Positions 35,191-44,878 of a stretch of 64,000 nt of DNA are shown piece after piece. A program made the position numbers and the translations under genes. Each line of letters starts with the position of its first letter. Position 1 is the stretch's first letter. A model generated the notes under the pieces. It worked only from the letters and a program-made list of their open reading frames with translations, was not told the DNA's origin and ran no database searches. This DNA is from Reyranella sp. (GTDB taxonomy: Bacteria; Pseudomonadota; Alphaproteobacteria; Reyranellales; Reyranellaceae), in the NCBI RefSeq assembly GCF_004296935.1, contig NZ_SCVH01000167.1, forward strand, positions 1 to 64,000, read 5' to 3'.

Positions 35191-35664
35191 CTAGTCCGCG
35201 GCCTTCTGGTCGAGAAAGGTCAGCGTGCCATCAGGGCGCTCACCTTTGAGGTAGCGGAAGGTGCCGGCGCCGGTGGCGATGAGGTCGCCGGTCTGGTCGT
35301 GGATCTCGGTCTCGCAGGCGAATGTGCTCTTGCTGGTCGAGGGCCGCCACGCGCCCAGGATGGCGAGCGTGTCGCCTTCTCGCGCCGCCTTGATGAACTG
35401 TGTGGTGAAAGCGAGCGTCACGCTGAGACGTCGCACCGTGGCGTCGTCGTTGAAGGTGCAGGCGAGCCCGCTCGCGCCGTCGAGCAGGGTCATCAGCACG
35501 CCGCCATGCAGCAGCCCGTTGGCGTTGCACAGCTCGGCGCGCACGGCCAGGCGCATCTCGACGAAGCCCTGCCGCCAGGCCACCACCTCATGGCCGATCA
35601 GCTCGTTGAAACCCTTGAAGCGGTACGCGACAGGACGCGCGTCCGCCGGACGTTGGATCGCCAT
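35191..35664 (-). CDS. Hotdog-fold thioesterase (PaaI/YbgC-like)
   Basis: 157 residues from MAIQRPADARPVAYR. The hotdog signature NGLLHGGVLMTLLDGASGLA (about 50-69) carries the HGG motif, followed by RRLSVTLAFTTQFIKAAREG and FACETEIHDQTGDLIATGAG. Such enzymes hydrolyse acyl-CoA thioesters, often phenylacetyl-CoA-type or hydroxyphenyl compounds. It is encoded 26 bp after the IclR-type regulator gene on the same strand. No good ribosome site is visible before the chosen ATG. Confidence 0.85.
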   Translation of the reverse strand: MAIQRPADARPVAYRFKGFNELIGHEVVAWRQGFVEMRLAVRAELCNANGLLHGGVLMTLLDGASGLACTFNDDATVRRLSVTLAFTTQFIKAAREGDTLAILGAWRPSTSKSTFACETEIHDQTGDLIATGAGTFRYLKGERPDGTLTFLDQKAAD

Positions 35665-35690
35665 CTTCTGGAAGAAGGAGAGGGCGCGCC

Positions 35691-36629
35691 TTAGCGGCGC
35701 GCCATCGCCGAGATCGGCGGCCGGTGGCCGTTGCCATTGCCGTTGGTCGCGGGCCGGACGGCGGCGGGCGCCGGCGTCACGGACGGCTGGGCCGCCATGC
35801 CGGTGCGGATGTCGCGCGCGATCTTGACCAGGCGCGGGCCCCAGTCGGCTTCGAGACGGTCGCGGCTGATCTGGTAGATCGGCGCCGAGGCGTTGATGGC
35901 ATAGGCGGCGGTGCCGTCCGAGTTGCGCAGCGGCGCGCCGACGCCGCACAGCTCCGGCAGCCACTCGCCCCAGGTCACGCAGAAGCCGTGATCGGCCAGT
36001 TCCTTGAACGAGCGTTCGAGGCCGGTCTTCACCTTGGCCCAATCGTCGCGCCAGCGGCGGCGGATGGCATCGATCTGCTTGTTGCGGTCGACGTCGGGCA
36101 GCGAGAACAGGTAGGCGCGGCCGATCGCGGTGCTGGCCATCGGCACGCGGGTGCCGACGTCGTGGGTGATCGCCACGACCGAGGGGCCGCGGCAGGCTTC
36201 GAGGTAGATCATCGAATGGCGGTCGCGGCCGCCCAGCGCCGTCGAGGCGTTGAGCGCGTGGGCAAGCTGCTCGAGCGGCGCGCGGCTGGCGCGGCGGACG
36301 TCCATGCTGGAGATCGCGGCATAGCCCAGTGCCAGCACCGAGGCGCCGAGCTCATATTTGCGGAAGCGCCTGATGTAGTTGAGGTAGCCGAGTTCGGTCA
36401 GCGTATGCGTGAGGCGCGCGACGGTCGGCTTCGGCAGGCCGGTGCGATGGGCGATTTCCTGGTTGCCCAGCATGCCTTCGCCGGCGTGGAAGGCGCGCAG
36501 GATGTCGAGGCCGCGGGCCAGCGCCGTGACGAACTGGCGGTCCTTGCCGCTCGTCGCTTCCGCGAGGCCCTGCTCTACGGAACTCTGAAAGGCTGCGGTT
36601 CGCGTGACGAGATGGCTGACGTTGCCCAT
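35691..36629 (-). CDS. IclR-family transcriptional regulator
   Basis: 312 residues from MGNVSHLVTRTAAF with TAGGAGAGAACGCC before the ATG. The winged HTH covers about 33-95 (FVTALARGLDILRAFHAGEG, NQEIAHRTGLPKPTVARLTH) and the IclR effector domain follows (TALGGRDRHSMIYLEACRGP, MASTAIGRAYLF, VTWGEWLPELCGVGAPLRNS). A Gly/Asn tail (NGNGNGHRPP) ends the protein. IclR regulators control aromatic or acyl catabolic genes. It is divergent from xseB with 257 bp between starts and is co-oriented with the thioesterase gene. Confidence 0.92.
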   Translation of the reverse strand: MGNVSHLVTRTAAFQSSVEQGLAEATSGKDRQFVTALARGLDILRAFHAGEGMLGNQEIAHRTGLPKPTVARLTHTLTELGYLNYIRRFRKYELGASVLALGYAAISSMDVRRASRAPLEQLAHALNASTALGGRDRHSMIYLEACRGPSVVAITHDVGTRVPMASTAIGRAYLFSLPDVDRNKQIDAIRRRWRDDWAKVKTGLERSFKELADHGFCVTWGEWLPELCGVGAPLRNSDGTAAYAINASAPIYQISRDRLEADWGPRLVKIARDIRTGMAAQPSVTPAPAAVRPATNGNGNGHRPPISAMARR

Positions 36630-36886
36630 GGCGTTCTCTCCTATGAATGGCCGTTTATTCTGTGACGGCGAAAACTGCCATCGGTATGTGCCTGCCGCAA
36701 TGCGCAGCGCCGGGTTTTGACCTGCGAACGTGCAATGCCGCCATGTCACGGATGCGTGATTCGCTATCCACAGTTGTGAAAGCATGAATTTGCGCACGGA
36801 TTCGGTCATTTTCACCAACGATAGGTGACGCGGCTGGCACCTTTCGGTAGGGACGGTTACCATCCGTTGACCCCCGAGAGGCAAAA

Positions 36887-37141
36887 TTGGCCAAAGAACC
36901 CTCCGTGCCCAAGGATATTGCCGCGTTGTCGTTCGAGGACGCGCTGAAGGAGCTGGAAGCCATCGTCCAGCAGCTGGAGCGCGGGCAGGTCAAGCTCGAC
37001 GAGGCGATCTCGGCCTACGAGCGCGGGGCGCTCCTGAAGCGCCACTGCGAGCAGAAGCTCGCCGAGGCCAAGATGAAGGTGGAGAAGATCGTCTTCGCCG
37101 CCGACGGTTCGGTCAGCAGCCAGCCCGCCGATCTCGGCTGA
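36887..37141 (+). CDS. xseB: Exodeoxyribonuclease VII small subunit
   Basis: 84 residues. A TTG start is chosen: AGAGG lies 5 bp before it; a GTG at 36905 is a shorter alternative. LSFEDALKELEAIVQQLERG, VKLDEAISAYERGALLKRHC and EQKLAEAKMKVEKIV are the XseB three-helix pattern. With XseA it forms the single-strand-specific exonuclease VII. It heads the xseB-ispA-dxs run, the standard isoprenoid gene order in proteobacteria. Confidence 0.94.
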   Translation: MAKEPSVPKDIAALSFEDALKELEAIVQQLERGQVKLDEAISAYERGALLKRHCEQKLAEAKMKVEKIVFAADGSVSSQPADLG

Positions 37142-37153
37142 TTTCTGCGTCCC

Positions 37154-38074
37154 ATGCCGCTGTCGTCGCACCGCCAGTTCGACCAGGCGCTGGCCTTCGC
37201 CGCCGAATCGGTCGAGCGCACCATGGATCGCCTGCTGCCGAGCGGCGACGAGGGCGAGGCACGTCTCTTCGAGGCCATGCGCTATTCGAGCCTGGGCGGC
37301 GGCAAGCGTCTGCGCGCCTTTTTCGTCCTGGCCAGCGCCACGCTGTTCAAGGTCTCGGCGGTGTCGGCGCTGCGAACCGCCAGCGCCATCGAGTTCGTTC
37401 ATGCCTATTCGCTGATCCATGACGATCTGCCGGCGATGGACGACGACGATCTCCGTCGCGGCAAGCCTTCCTGCCATCGGCAATTCGACGAGGCGACGGC
37501 GATCCTGGCGGGCGACGCGCTGCAGGCGCTCGCCTTCGAGGTGCTGGCGCATGAGGACACCCATGGCGATCCGGCGGTGCGCATGACGCTGGTCGCCGAA
37601 CTCGCCCGCGCGTCGGGTGCGCACGGCATGGTGGGCGGCCAGATGCTCGATCTGCTGGCCGAGCAACAGGCCAGCGGATCCCAGGAGGAGCGTTCGATCG
37701 GCGCCATCACCCGCCTGCAGCGGTTGAAGACCGGCGCCCTGATCTCTTTTTCCTGCACCGCGGGCGCTGTGCTCGGCAAGGCGAGCGAGCCGATGCGGGC
37801 GGCGCTGTCCGCCTTCGCCCACGATCTCGGCCTCGCCTTCCAGATCACCGACGACCTGCTCGACGTCGAGGGCAACGTCGTCGAACTCGGCAAGACGCCG
37901 GGCAAGGACATCGAGGCCGGCAAGGCCACTTTCGTGTCGATCCTGGGCTTGGAGCGCGCCCGGGCCCAGGCCGGCCTGCTGGCGCGACAGGCCGCCGCGC
38001 ACCTGGACTCGTTCGGCGAGGCCGCGGATTTGCTAAGGCAGGCGGCGAATTTCGTCGTTGCCCGCCGCTCATGA
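37154..38074 (+). CDS. ispA: Polyprenyl (farnesyl) diphosphate synthase
   Basis: 306 residues. First Asp-rich motif in [20 protein letters not shown] (about 80-99), [13 protein letters not shown] before it, and the second motif in [13 protein letters not shown] (about 233-245). It condenses DMAPP/GPP with IPP to farnesyl (or geranylgeranyl) diphosphate in the cytoplasm. It lies 12 bp after xseB and about 40 bp before dxs. Confidence 0.94.
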   Translation: MPLSSHRQFDQALAFAAESVERTMDRLLPSGDEGEARLFEAMRYSSLGGGKRLRAFFVLASATLFKVSAVSALRTASAIEFVHAYSLIHDDLPAMDDDDLRRGKPSCHRQFDEATAILAGDALQALAFEVLAHEDTHGDPAVRMTLVAELARASGAHGMVGGQMLDLLAEQQASGSQEERSIGAITRLQRLKTGALISFSCTAGAVLGKASEPMRAALSAFAHDLGLAFQITDDLLDVEGNVVELGKTPGKDIEAGKATFVSILGLERARAQAGLLARQAAAHLDSFGEAADLLRQAANFVVARRS

Positions 38075-38114
38075 GGCGCGCGCATGTGCGGTCGAGCAGG
38101 AGTATGATGTTTCC

Positions 38115-40031
38115 ATGACCGGCCAGAGCCTGACGCCACTCCTCGACACAGTCGACATTCCGGCCGACATCCGCCGGCTGCGCGCCGACCAGCTGCGCCA
38201 ACTGGCCGACGAGCTGCGTCAGGAGACGATCTCGGCGGTCTCGGTGACCGGCGGCCATCTCGGAGCGGGCCTGGGCGTCGTCGAGCTCACGGTGGCGCTG
38301 CACCATGTCTTCGACACGCCCAGGGACCGGCTGATCTGGGATGTCGGCCACCAGGCCTATCCGCACAAGATCGTCACCGGCCGCCGCAGCCGCATCCGCA
38401 CGCTGCGCCAGGAGGGCGGGCTGTCGGGCTTCACGCGGCGGGCCGAGAGCGAATACGACCCGTTCGGTGCCGCCCATTCCTCGACCTCGATCTCGGCCGG
38501 CCTCGGCATGGCCGTGGCGCGCGACCTCGCGGGCGGCAACAACAATGTCATCGCCGTGATCGGCGACGGCGCGCTCAGCGCCGGCATGGCCTACGAGGCG
38601 ATGAACAACGCGGGCGCGCTGCGCTCCCGGCTGATCGTGGTGCTGAACGACAACGACATGTCGATCGCGCCGCCGGTCGGCGCGCTGTCGGGCCACCTGT
38701 CGCGGCTGCTCTCGGGCCGGCCCTACGTCACGCTGCGCAATCTCGGTCGCACTTTCGCCGAATCGCTGCCCAAGCCGCTCGAGATGGCGGCGCGGCGCGC
38801 CGAGGAGTTCGCGCGCGGCTTCGTGGCCGGCGGCACCCTGTTCGACGAGCTGGGCTTCTATTATGTCGGCCCGGTCGACGGTCACAATCTCGACCACCTG
38901 CTGCCGGTGCTGAAGAACGCGCGCGACAGCCAGCTCGACAAGCCGATCCTGGTTCATGTCGTCACCAAGAAGGGCAAGGGCTATCCGCCGGCCGAGGCGA
39001 GCGACGACAAGTACCACGGCGTCGTGAAGTTCGACGTGGTGACCGGCAAGCAGTCCAAGCCGGTGGCCAACGCGCCGCAATACACCGCGGTGTTCGCCAA
39101 GGCGCTGATCGCCGAGGCGGAAGCTGACAGGAAGATCGTGGCGATCACCGCGGCGATGCCGTCGGGCACCGGCCTCGACAAGTTCGCCGAGCGCTTCCCC
39201 GAGCGCCATTTCGACGTCGGCATCGCCGAGCAGCACGGCGTCACCTTCGCCGCTGGCCTGGCCTGCGAGGGTTTCAAGCCGTTCGCGGCGATCTATTCGA
39301 CCTTCCTGCAGCGCGGCTACGATCAGGTCGTGCACGACGTCGCCATCCAGAACCTGCCGGTGCGCTTCGCCATCGACCGCGCGGGCCTCGTTGGCGCCGA
39401 CGGCGCCACGCACGCGGGCTCGTTCGATGTCGCCTATCTCGGCTGCCTGCCCAATTTCGTCGTCATGGCGGCGGCAGACGAACTCGAGCTGATGCACATG
39501 GTGGCGACGGCCGCCCAGATCGACGATCGGCCCAGCGCCTTTCGCTATCCGCGCGGCGAGGGTGTCGGTGTCGAACTGCCGGCGCGCGGCACGCCGCTCG
39601 AGATCGGCAAGGGACGCATCCTGCGCGAGGGCACCAAGATCGCGATCCTGAGCTTCGGCACACGCCTCGGCGAATGTCTGGTGGCGGCCGAGGATCTCGC
39701 CGCCAAGGGGCTGAGCGCCACGGTGGCCGATGCGCGCTTCGCCAAGCCGCTCGACACCGACCTGATCCGGCGGCTGGCGCGCGAGCACGAGGTGCTGATC
39801 ACCATCGAGGAGGGATCGGTCGGCGGCTTCGCCAGCCAGGTGCTGCAGCATCTGGCGAGCACAGGCCTGCTCGATCACGGATTGAAAGTGCGGCCGATGA
39901 TCCTGCCGGACCGCTTCATCGACCATGCGGCGCCGGCCAAGCAGTACGAGCAGGCCGGCCTCAATGCGCCGGCGATCGTCGCCACCGCCATCGCCGCACT
40001 CGGGCACCAGGCCGAGCGGGCGCGCGGCTGA
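38115..40031 (+). CDS. dxs: 1-deoxy-D-xylulose-5-phosphate synthase
   Basis: 638 residues from [23 protein letters not shown]-binding [18 protein letters not shown] (about 154-171) with LNDNDMSI, the active-site Glu in [16 protein letters not shown] (about 367-382), and transketolase C-terminal domain with [20 protein letters not shown]. It makes DXP from pyruvate and glyceraldehyde 3-phosphate, the first step of the MEP isoprenoid pathway. The preceding ispA supports the pathway context. Convergent with the small secreted protein gene (1 bp gap). Confidence 0.97.
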   Translation: MTGQSLTPLLDTVDIPADIRRLRADQLRQLADELRQETISAVSVTGGHLGAGLGVVELTVALHHVFDTPRDRLIWDVGHQAYPHKIVTGRRSRIRTLRQEGGLSGFTRRAESEYDPFGAAHSSTSISAGLGMAVARDLAGGNNNVIAVIGDGALSAGMAYEAMNNAGALRSRLIVVLNDNDMSIAPPVGALSGHLSRLLSGRPYVTLRNLGRTFAESLPKPLEMAARRAEEFARGFVAGGTLFDELGFYYVGPVDGHNLDHLLPVLKNARDSQLDKPILVHVVTKKGKGYPPAEASDDKYHGVVKFDVVTGKQSKPVANAPQYTAVFAKALIAEAEADRKIVAITAAMPSGTGLDKFAERFPERHFDVGIAEQHGVTFAAGLACEGFKPFAAIYSTFLQRGYDQVVHDVAIQNLPVRFAIDRAGLVGADGATHAGSFDVAYLGCLPNFVVMAAADELELMHMVATAAQIDDRPSAFRYPRGEGVGVELPARGTPLEIGKGRILREGTKIAILSFGTRLGECLVAAEDLAAKGLSATVADARFAKPLDTDLIRRLAREHEVLITIEEGSVGGFASQVLQHLASTGLLDHGLKVRPMILPDRFIDHAAPAKQYEQAGLNAPAIVATAIAALGHQAERARG

Positions 40032-40032
40032 A

Positions 40033-40431
40033 TTATCGCGCGCAGATCCGGAAGTCGGCGCCGACCCAGCAGGCCGCGTCCTGGGTCGACCGCTTGGCCG
40101 GCCCCCAGCGCGAGTTGATGCCGTGGACGGTCAGGCCGCGCACTTCGGCCTCGCCGGGTGCCACGATGAAGACCGACACGTCGAGAATCTCGCCGTAGAG
40201 GCGGCTCTTGCCGTCGGCGGCGTTGAGCGCGAACGAGCCGGTGGTGTCGGCGCTGAAGAAGCGGCATTTGCCCCTGAACTCGACCTTGCCGCCCGATTCG
40301 ACCAGGCAGTCGACCAGCCGGTCGGCAGCGTCGGCGCCGGGCGTGGCGGTGAGGGCGCACCCCAGCAGGGCGGCGGCGATAGCCACCACCGGCCGGGCGG
40401 CCGCCCGACCGGTCGTGAGATCGATGCGCAC
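40033..40431 (-). CDS. Secreted protein of unknown function, 132 aa
   Basis: Signal peptide in residues 1-35 ([20 protein letters not shown], cut near ADA|A). The mature part has Cys near 42, 56, 121 and 130, and ends [16 protein letters not shown] do not recognise a family. The ATG is 4 bp after the peroxiredoxin stop on the same strand, so it is likely co-transcribed with it. Confidence 0.72.
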   Translation of the reverse strand: MRIDLTTGRAAARPVVAIAAALLGCALTATPGADAADRLVDCLVESGGKVEFRGKCRFFSADTTGSFALNAADGKSRLYGEILDVSVFIVAPGEAEVRGLTVHGINSRWGPAKRSTQDAACWVGADFRICAR

Positions 40432-40435
40432 CCGC

Positions 40436-41095
40436 CTACTTCGGCATCGGCACGATGCGCAGGTAGGGCTTGGGCGCCTTCCAGCCGTTGGGGTACTTGG
40501 CCTTGGCGGCCTCGTCCGACACGGCCGGGACGATGATCACGTCCTCGCCATGCTTCCAGTTCACCGGCGTCGCCACCTGGTGCTTGGCGGTGAGCTGGCA
40601 GCTCTCGAGCAGGCGCAGCACCTCGTCGAAGTTGCGGCCGGTGCTCATCGGGTAGGTGAGCATCGCCTTGATCTTCTTGTCCGGGCCGATGATGAACACC
40701 GAACGGACCGTGGCGTTATCGGCCGCGGTACGGCCTTCGGATGTCGTGCCGGCGCCCTCGGGCAGCATGTCGTAGGCGGTCGCGACCTTGAGCTCGGGAT
40801 CGCCGATCATCGGATAGGTGACGGCGTGTCCCTGGGTCTCCTCGATGTCCTTGGCCCACTTGGCGTGGTTGGTCACGGGATCGACCGAGAGGCCGACGAT
40901 CTTGGTGTTGAGCTTGTCGAACTTGGGCTTGAGGCCGGCCATGTAGCCGAGCTCGGTGGTGCAGACCGGCGTGAAATCCTTGGGATGGGAGAACAGGATC
41001 GCCCAGCCGTCGCCGATCCACTTGTGGAACTCGATCGGGCCCTGGGTCGTCTCGGCCTTGAAATCAGGCGCGGTGGAGTTGATGCGAAGTGTCAT
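40436..41095 (-). CDS. 1-Cys peroxiredoxin (Prx6-like)
   Basis: 219 residues, AGGAGG nine bases before the ATG. Peroxidatic Cys45 lies in SHPKDFTPVCTTELGYMAGL, followed by LSVDPVTNHAKWAKDI and FIIGPDKKIKAMLTYPMSTG, then the long C-terminal Prx6 extension (VNWKHGEDVIIVPAVSDEAA). It reduces hydroperoxides in the cytoplasm. It is first in a two-gene unit with a small secreted protein. No OxyR gene or site is visible next to it. Confidence 0.95.
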   Translation of the reverse strand: MTLRINSTAPDFKAETTQGPIEFHKWIGDGWAILFSHPKDFTPVCTTELGYMAGLKPKFDKLNTKIVGLSVDPVTNHAKWAKDIEETQGHAVTYPMIGDPELKVATAYDMLPEGAGTTSEGRTAADNATVRSVFIIGPDKKIKAMLTYPMSTGRNFDEVLRLLESCQLTAKHQVATPVNWKHGEDVIIVPAVSDEAAKAKYPNGWKAPKPYLRIVPMPK

Positions 41096-41147
41096 GGCAA
41101 AGGTCCTCCTCTTTTCGGGCGTAACTCAACCCTTCCGGGCGGCCGGG

Positions 41148-41900
41148 TCAAGCCTTGGCAGGAATCCAGCTTATGAGCCCTATTCCACCATCAACTTCTA
41201 CCGTCGTCCCCACGATATAGCGGCCAAATCTTTCCGACAGGATTGCGACGGCGACCTGGGCGATGTCGTCGGGAGTGCCCGCGCGGCCAAGGGGGATTTG
41301 CGCCACCAGCGCACCGAGATTGTCGGCGACGAAGCCGCCGCCCGGGATCGCGCCCGGTGCAATTGCATTCACTCTGATTCCGTCGGGCGCCAGCACTCGC
41401 GCCAGCTCCTTCATCACCATGGTCATGCCGGCCTTCGAGGCGCTGTAGTGCGGCAGGTTGCGCGTCATGTCGCGATGCTGCGAGGTGATCAGCAGCATGC
41501 GGCCCTTGATCTTGTTGTCGCGCATGTGGCGGCCCATCTCGCGGGCGAGGAAGAAGCCCGAGCGCAGATTGATCTCGACCATCGCGTCCCACGTCTCCTC
41601 GCTCACCGACAGGGGCGTGTCGACTTCGAGGCGGCGCGGGCTGGCGGCATGGACGAAGAGCGAAATGGTGCCGAGCTTCTTCACCGCACCGTCGAGCAGG
41701 CCCTTCCAGCCGTCGCGTTTGGAAAGGTCGGCGGCCATGAAATCGATGCCGTCGCCGGCCGGCGGGGCGGCGATGTCGCTGCCCAGGACGGTGGCGCCCT
41801 CGGCCAGCAGGGCCTTGGCGATGCCGCGGCCGATGCCGCCGGCACAGCCGGTGATCAGGGCGCGTTCGCCCTCAAGAAGTTTCATGCTCATGGTCGCCAT
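41148..41900 (-). CDS. Short-chain dehydrogenase/reductase (SDR)
   Basis: 250 residues from the first of three in-frame ATGs (41900, 41891, 41885); none has a clear ribosome site. Cofactor motif ALITGCAGGIGRGIAKALLA, NLRSGFFLAREMGRHM, the catalytic YxxxK in LPHYSASKAGMTMVMKELAR and IRVNAIAPGAIPGGGF are all present. The classical SDR oxidises or reduces an unidentified alcohol or ketone. It is divergent from tlyA with only 15 bp between starts, so the two promoters must overlap coding sequence. Confidence 0.9.
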   Translation of the reverse strand: MATMSMKLLEGERALITGCAGGIGRGIAKALLAEGATVLGSDIAAPPAGDGIDFMAADLSKRDGWKGLLDGAVKKLGTISLFVHAASPRRLEVDTPLSVSEETWDAMVEINLRSGFFLAREMGRHMRDNKIKGRMLLITSQHRDMTRNLPHYSASKAGMTMVMKELARVLAPDGIRVNAIAPGAIPGGGFVADNLGALVAQIPLGRAGTPDDIAQVAVAILSERFGRYIVGTTVEVDGGIGLISWIPAKA

Positions 41901-41915
41901 GCTAGCAGGGGAACC

Positions 41916-42659
41916 ATGGCGGCCAAGACAAGACTTGATGTGGCGCTGGTCGAGCGCGGGCTGGCGGAGACGCGCGCCGCCGCGCAACGCCTCGTCATGG
42001 CCGGGCTGGTCTTTTCCGGCGAGCGCCGCCTGGAGAAAGCGGGGCAGGGGATTGGGCCCGATACGGCCCTCGAAGTCCGTGGCCAGCCGCACCCCTATGT
42101 CTCGCGAGGCGGGCTGAAGCTCGAGAAGGCGCTGGATCAATTCGCCATTCCGGTCGCCGGACGCATCGCGCTCGACGTCGGCTCATCGACCGGCGGCTTC
42201 ACCGACTGCCTGCTGCAGCGTGGTGCCGCCAAGGTCTACGCCGTCGATGTCGGCACCAACCAGCTCGCCTGGAAGCTGCGCAGCGATCCGCGCGTGGTGT
42301 CGTTGGAGAAGACCAACATGCGCGAGGTGACGCGGGCGGAGATTCCCGAGCCGGTGGAGCTGATCGTCTGCGATGCCTCGTTCATCGGCCTGCGCACCGT
42401 GCTGCCGGCGGCGCTGGCGCTCGCGGCACCCGGGGCGCATCTCGTGGCGCTGATAAAACCGCAGTTCGAGGTGGGCAAGGGCCGGGTCGGCAAGGGCGGC
42501 ATCGTGCGCGAACCCGAATTGCACGAAGAAGTCTGCACCACCATTTCCCAGTGGCTCGCTGAACAGCCGGGCTGGCGCGTGCTGGGCGTGACGGAAAGTC
42601 CGATCACGGGCGCCGAAGGCAACAGGGAATTCCTGATTGCCGGTCTGTTCAGCGGATAG
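41916..42659 (+). CDS. tlyA: TlyA-family rRNA methyltransferase (S4 domain)
   Basis: 247 residues, AGGGGAACC before the ATG. The S4 RNA-binding domain covers about 1-60 (RLDVALVERGLAETRAAAQR), followed by an FtsJ-type methylase: IALDVGSSTGGFTDCLLQRG (SAM loop), VCDASFIGLRTVLPAALAL and VALIKPQFEVGKGRVGKGGI with catalytic lysines. It 2'-O-methylates ribosomal RNA. Commonly located near dxs in proteobacteria, as here. The end overlaps the convergent methylase gene by 11 bp. Confidence 0.94.
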   Translation: MAAKTRLDVALVERGLAETRAAAQRLVMAGLVFSGERRLEKAGQGIGPDTALEVRGQPHPYVSRGGLKLEKALDQFAIPVAGRIALDVGSSTGGFTDCLLQRGAAKVYAVDVGTNQLAWKLRSDPRVVSLEKTNMREVTRAEIPEPVELIVCDASFIGLRTVLPAALALAAPGAHLVALIKPQFEVGKGRVGKGGIVREPELHEEVCTTISQWLAEQPGWRVLGVTESPITGAEGNREFLIAGLFSG

Positions 42660-43623
42660 CGCGGCTCACCCGGAACTTGTTGTTGTCGGTCAGTGTTTCG
42701 AACGAGGCGAAGTGCTCTTTCAGCAGCGGCTCGTAGGGCAGGCCGCGATTGGCGACCAGATAGAAGCGTCCGTCAGGCGTGAGCGCGCGCGCGGCGGCCT
42801 CGATGAAGCCCTGGCCCAACGCCGGCTGGGCGGCGCGTCCGGCATGGAAGGGCGGGTTGCAGACAATGGCGTCGTAGGTCGCGGGTGCGGGTTCGGCGAT
42901 CAGGTCGAGCCAATGAGCCGTCGCGCGTGGATCCGAGACGTTCGCGCGCGCCGCCTCGACGGCGCGATGCTCGGCGTCGATCATGTCCAGTCGCGTGATG
43001 CCGGGACAATGGTCGAGGAGATGGCGCGAGAGGTAGCCCCAGCCGCAGCCGAAATCGGCGACCGTGCCGGCGATGTCGCCCGGCAGATATTTGGCGAGGA
43101 GTGCCGAGCCGTCGTCGACGCGATCCCAGCTGAAAAGGCCCGGCTGGTTCAGCCAGGGGCCGGCGCCTACCGGCTGCAGCCCGGCAAGGCCGCGCCAGTA
43201 ATCGGGTGGTACGCGCGTGCCCTTGTCGAACCAGAAGACGCGGCAATGGAACTTGGAAATCTTGTCGGCAAGTCCGAACGCCTTGTCGACGTGCTTCTCG
43301 AGGCTCGCCGCGCCGTCGTCGTTGGCGCCAGTGCAAACCAGCCGGCCGCCGGGGGCCAGCAACGCCCAGCCGCGGGCGATGTTGGCGAAACTCTCTTCCT
43401 TGTGCTTGGTCAGCAGCACGAGGCCCTGCTCGTAGGCTCCACCCTCCAGGCGCGGCACAACGGACCATCCCCTTTGCTTCAGGCGCAGATAGTCGGGCCG
43501 GAAGGATTGCTCCGCATCGAGTCCCGTGAGCGGCAACTCCTCGGCCCGCAGGAAGAACGCTCGCTTCTGCTCGAGCGCTCCTGATTCGAAAGCGTAGGCG
43601 AGGGCGCGTCCAGCCTGGCTCAC
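42649..43623 (-). CDS. Class I methyltransferase, RsmC-like
   Basis: 324 residues with GTG start overlapping the stop of the alcohol dehydrogenase (GTGA). N-terminal pseudo-methylase half, then the active domain: VADFGCGWGYLSRHLLDHCP (about 187-206), DMIDAEHRAVEAARANV and the N6/N2-methylase motif YDAIVCNPPFHAGRA (about 249-263). COG2813 proteins methylate guanine N2 of 16S rRNA (RsmC, RlmG). It is probably a ribosomal RNA methylase; the exact target is not determined. Confidence 0.88.
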   Translation of the reverse strand: MSQAGRALAYAFESGALEQKRAFFLRAEELPLTGLDAEQSFRPDYLRLKQRGWSVVPRLEGGAYEQGLVLLTKHKEESFANIARGWALLAPGGRLVCTGANDDGAASLEKHVDKAFGLADKISKFHCRVFWFDKGTRVPPDYWRGLAGLQPVGAGPWLNQPGLFSWDRVDDGSALLAKYLPGDIAGTVADFGCGWGYLSRHLLDHCPGITRLDMIDAEHRAVEAARANVSDPRATAHWLDLIAEPAPATYDAIVCNPPFHAGRAAQPALGQGFIEAAARALTPDGRFYLVANRGLPYEPLLKEHFASFETLTDNNKFRVSRAIR

Positions 43624-44672
43624 GGAACCAGAACGGCGCGGCCCATGATCAGGCCCTTGCGCAGTTCCTGGAGCGTGGCGTCGGCCTCATCGAGCTTGCG
43701 CTTGATGGTCGGCACCGGCGTCACCTTGCCGGAGGTGACGAGGTCCATCATCTCCTTCATCTCGGCCGGGCTGCCGGTGACCGAGCCCAGGATCTGGCAG
43801 CCGGTGAAGGCGAACATCGGCAGCGGGATCGAGAAGGTGCCGCCGAAGAGTCCGACGATGATCAGTCGTCCGCCGCGGCCGAGCGCCCGCAGGCCGAACT
43901 GCGCCGTGCTTTCGGCGCCGACGAAATCGATGGCGGCGCCGACGCCGGTGCCGCCGGTCAACTCCTGCACGATCTTGCGTGCATCCTTGTCGCGCGGATC
44001 GATCGCGGCCACGGCGCCGTTCTCGAGCGCCAGCTTGCGCTTGCCCTCGTCGATGTCGGCCACGATCGGCTCGCGGCCCAGCACCGACTTGGCGAAACGC
44101 ACGCCCATCAAGCCGACGCCGCCGGCGCCGATCACCAGAATCGGCTTGCCGCCGTCCTGGCCCACCGCCTTCTTGACCGCACCGAAGGCGGTGATGCCGG
44201 AACAGGCATAGAGGCAGGCGAGTTCGACCGGCAGGTTGCCGTAGGGATAGAGATATTTGGCATGCGGCACGAGCACGTGGTCGGCGTAACCGCCGTCGTT
44301 GTTGACGCCGAGCGCGCGCGGAGTTGGGCAGAGATGTTCGCTGCCGGCCTGGCAGTACCAGCACTTGCCGCAGCCGATCCACGGGTAGACCACGGCCTTG
44401 TCGCCGACCTTGGCGCCTTTGGCGTCGGGGCCGACGGCCACCACGTCGCCCACGATCTCGTGGCCCATGGTGCGCGGCGGATTCATCGTCTTCTGGGTGG
44501 AAACCTTGTTGCCGCCGCCCATGTCGAAGAAGCCTTCCCACAGATGGACGTCGCTGTGGCAGACGCCGGCGGCGGTGACGCGCACCAGAACCTCGGTGCC
44601 CTGCGGGGCGGGATTGGCTTCCTCGACCTTCTGCAGCGGCTGACCGAATTCGATGACCTTGTAGCTTTTCAT
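43620..44672 (-). CDS. Zinc-dependent alcohol dehydrogenase (NAD(P))
   Basis: 350 residues; the second ATG (44672) is chosen because GGGAG lies 8 bp before it. Catalytic zinc ligands appear in AAGVCHSDVHLWEG and TMGHEIVGDVVAVG, structural zinc cysteines in WIGCGKCWYCQAGSEHLC, and the Rossmann motif in ILVIGAGGVGLMGVRFAKSV. MDR-family enzyme that oxidises an alcohol or reduces an aldehyde. It is divergent from the catabolic operon starting at 44879 and shares its regulatory region. Confidence 0.92.
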   Translation of the reverse strand: MKSYKVIEFGQPLQKVEEANPAPQGTEVLVRVTAAGVCHSDVHLWEGFFDMGGGNKVSTQKTMNPPRTMGHEIVGDVVAVGPDAKGAKVGDKAVVYPWIGCGKCWYCQAGSEHLCPTPRALGVNNDGGYADHVLVPHAKYLYPYGNLPVELACLYACSGITAFGAVKKAVGQDGGKPILVIGAGGVGLMGVRFAKSVLGREPIVADIDEGKRKLALENGAVAAIDPRDKDARKIVQELTGGTGVGAAIDFVGAESTAQFGLRALGRGGRLIIVGLFGGTFSIPLPMFAFTGCQILGSVTGSPAEMKEMMDLVTSGKVTPVPTIKRKLDEADATLQELRKGLIMGRAVLVP

Positions 44673-44777
44673 TGAGCGCACTCCCGTGACTTTCGCGCCG
44701 GACCATAGGCGAAACCGACGCAGCGTCCCAGCGTTACGAAGGGGTAACCGATATCGCGCTGCGGCCGAATATTCAAA

Positions 44778-44798
44778 ATTTTCGAAAGTTTCGAAAAT
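44778..44798. promoter_or_regulatory. Perfect 21-bp palindrome, likely operator
   Basis: ATTTTCGAAA-G-TTTCGAAAAT: arms of 10 bp around one central base, with no mismatch. It lies about 80 bp before the ABC substrate-binding gene of the catabolic operon and about 105 bp before the divergent alcohol dehydrogenase. Its AT-rich sequence stands out from the surroundings. The GntR-type regulator encoded at 49417 is a candidate binder. Confidence 0.8.
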
Positions 44799-44878
44799 CC
44801 GTTTACAGGCTGCGAGGATTGCCCCACGATCCGGCCCAACGGCGCCTCAGGACTCAAACGCGCCGAGTGGAGGAAACG

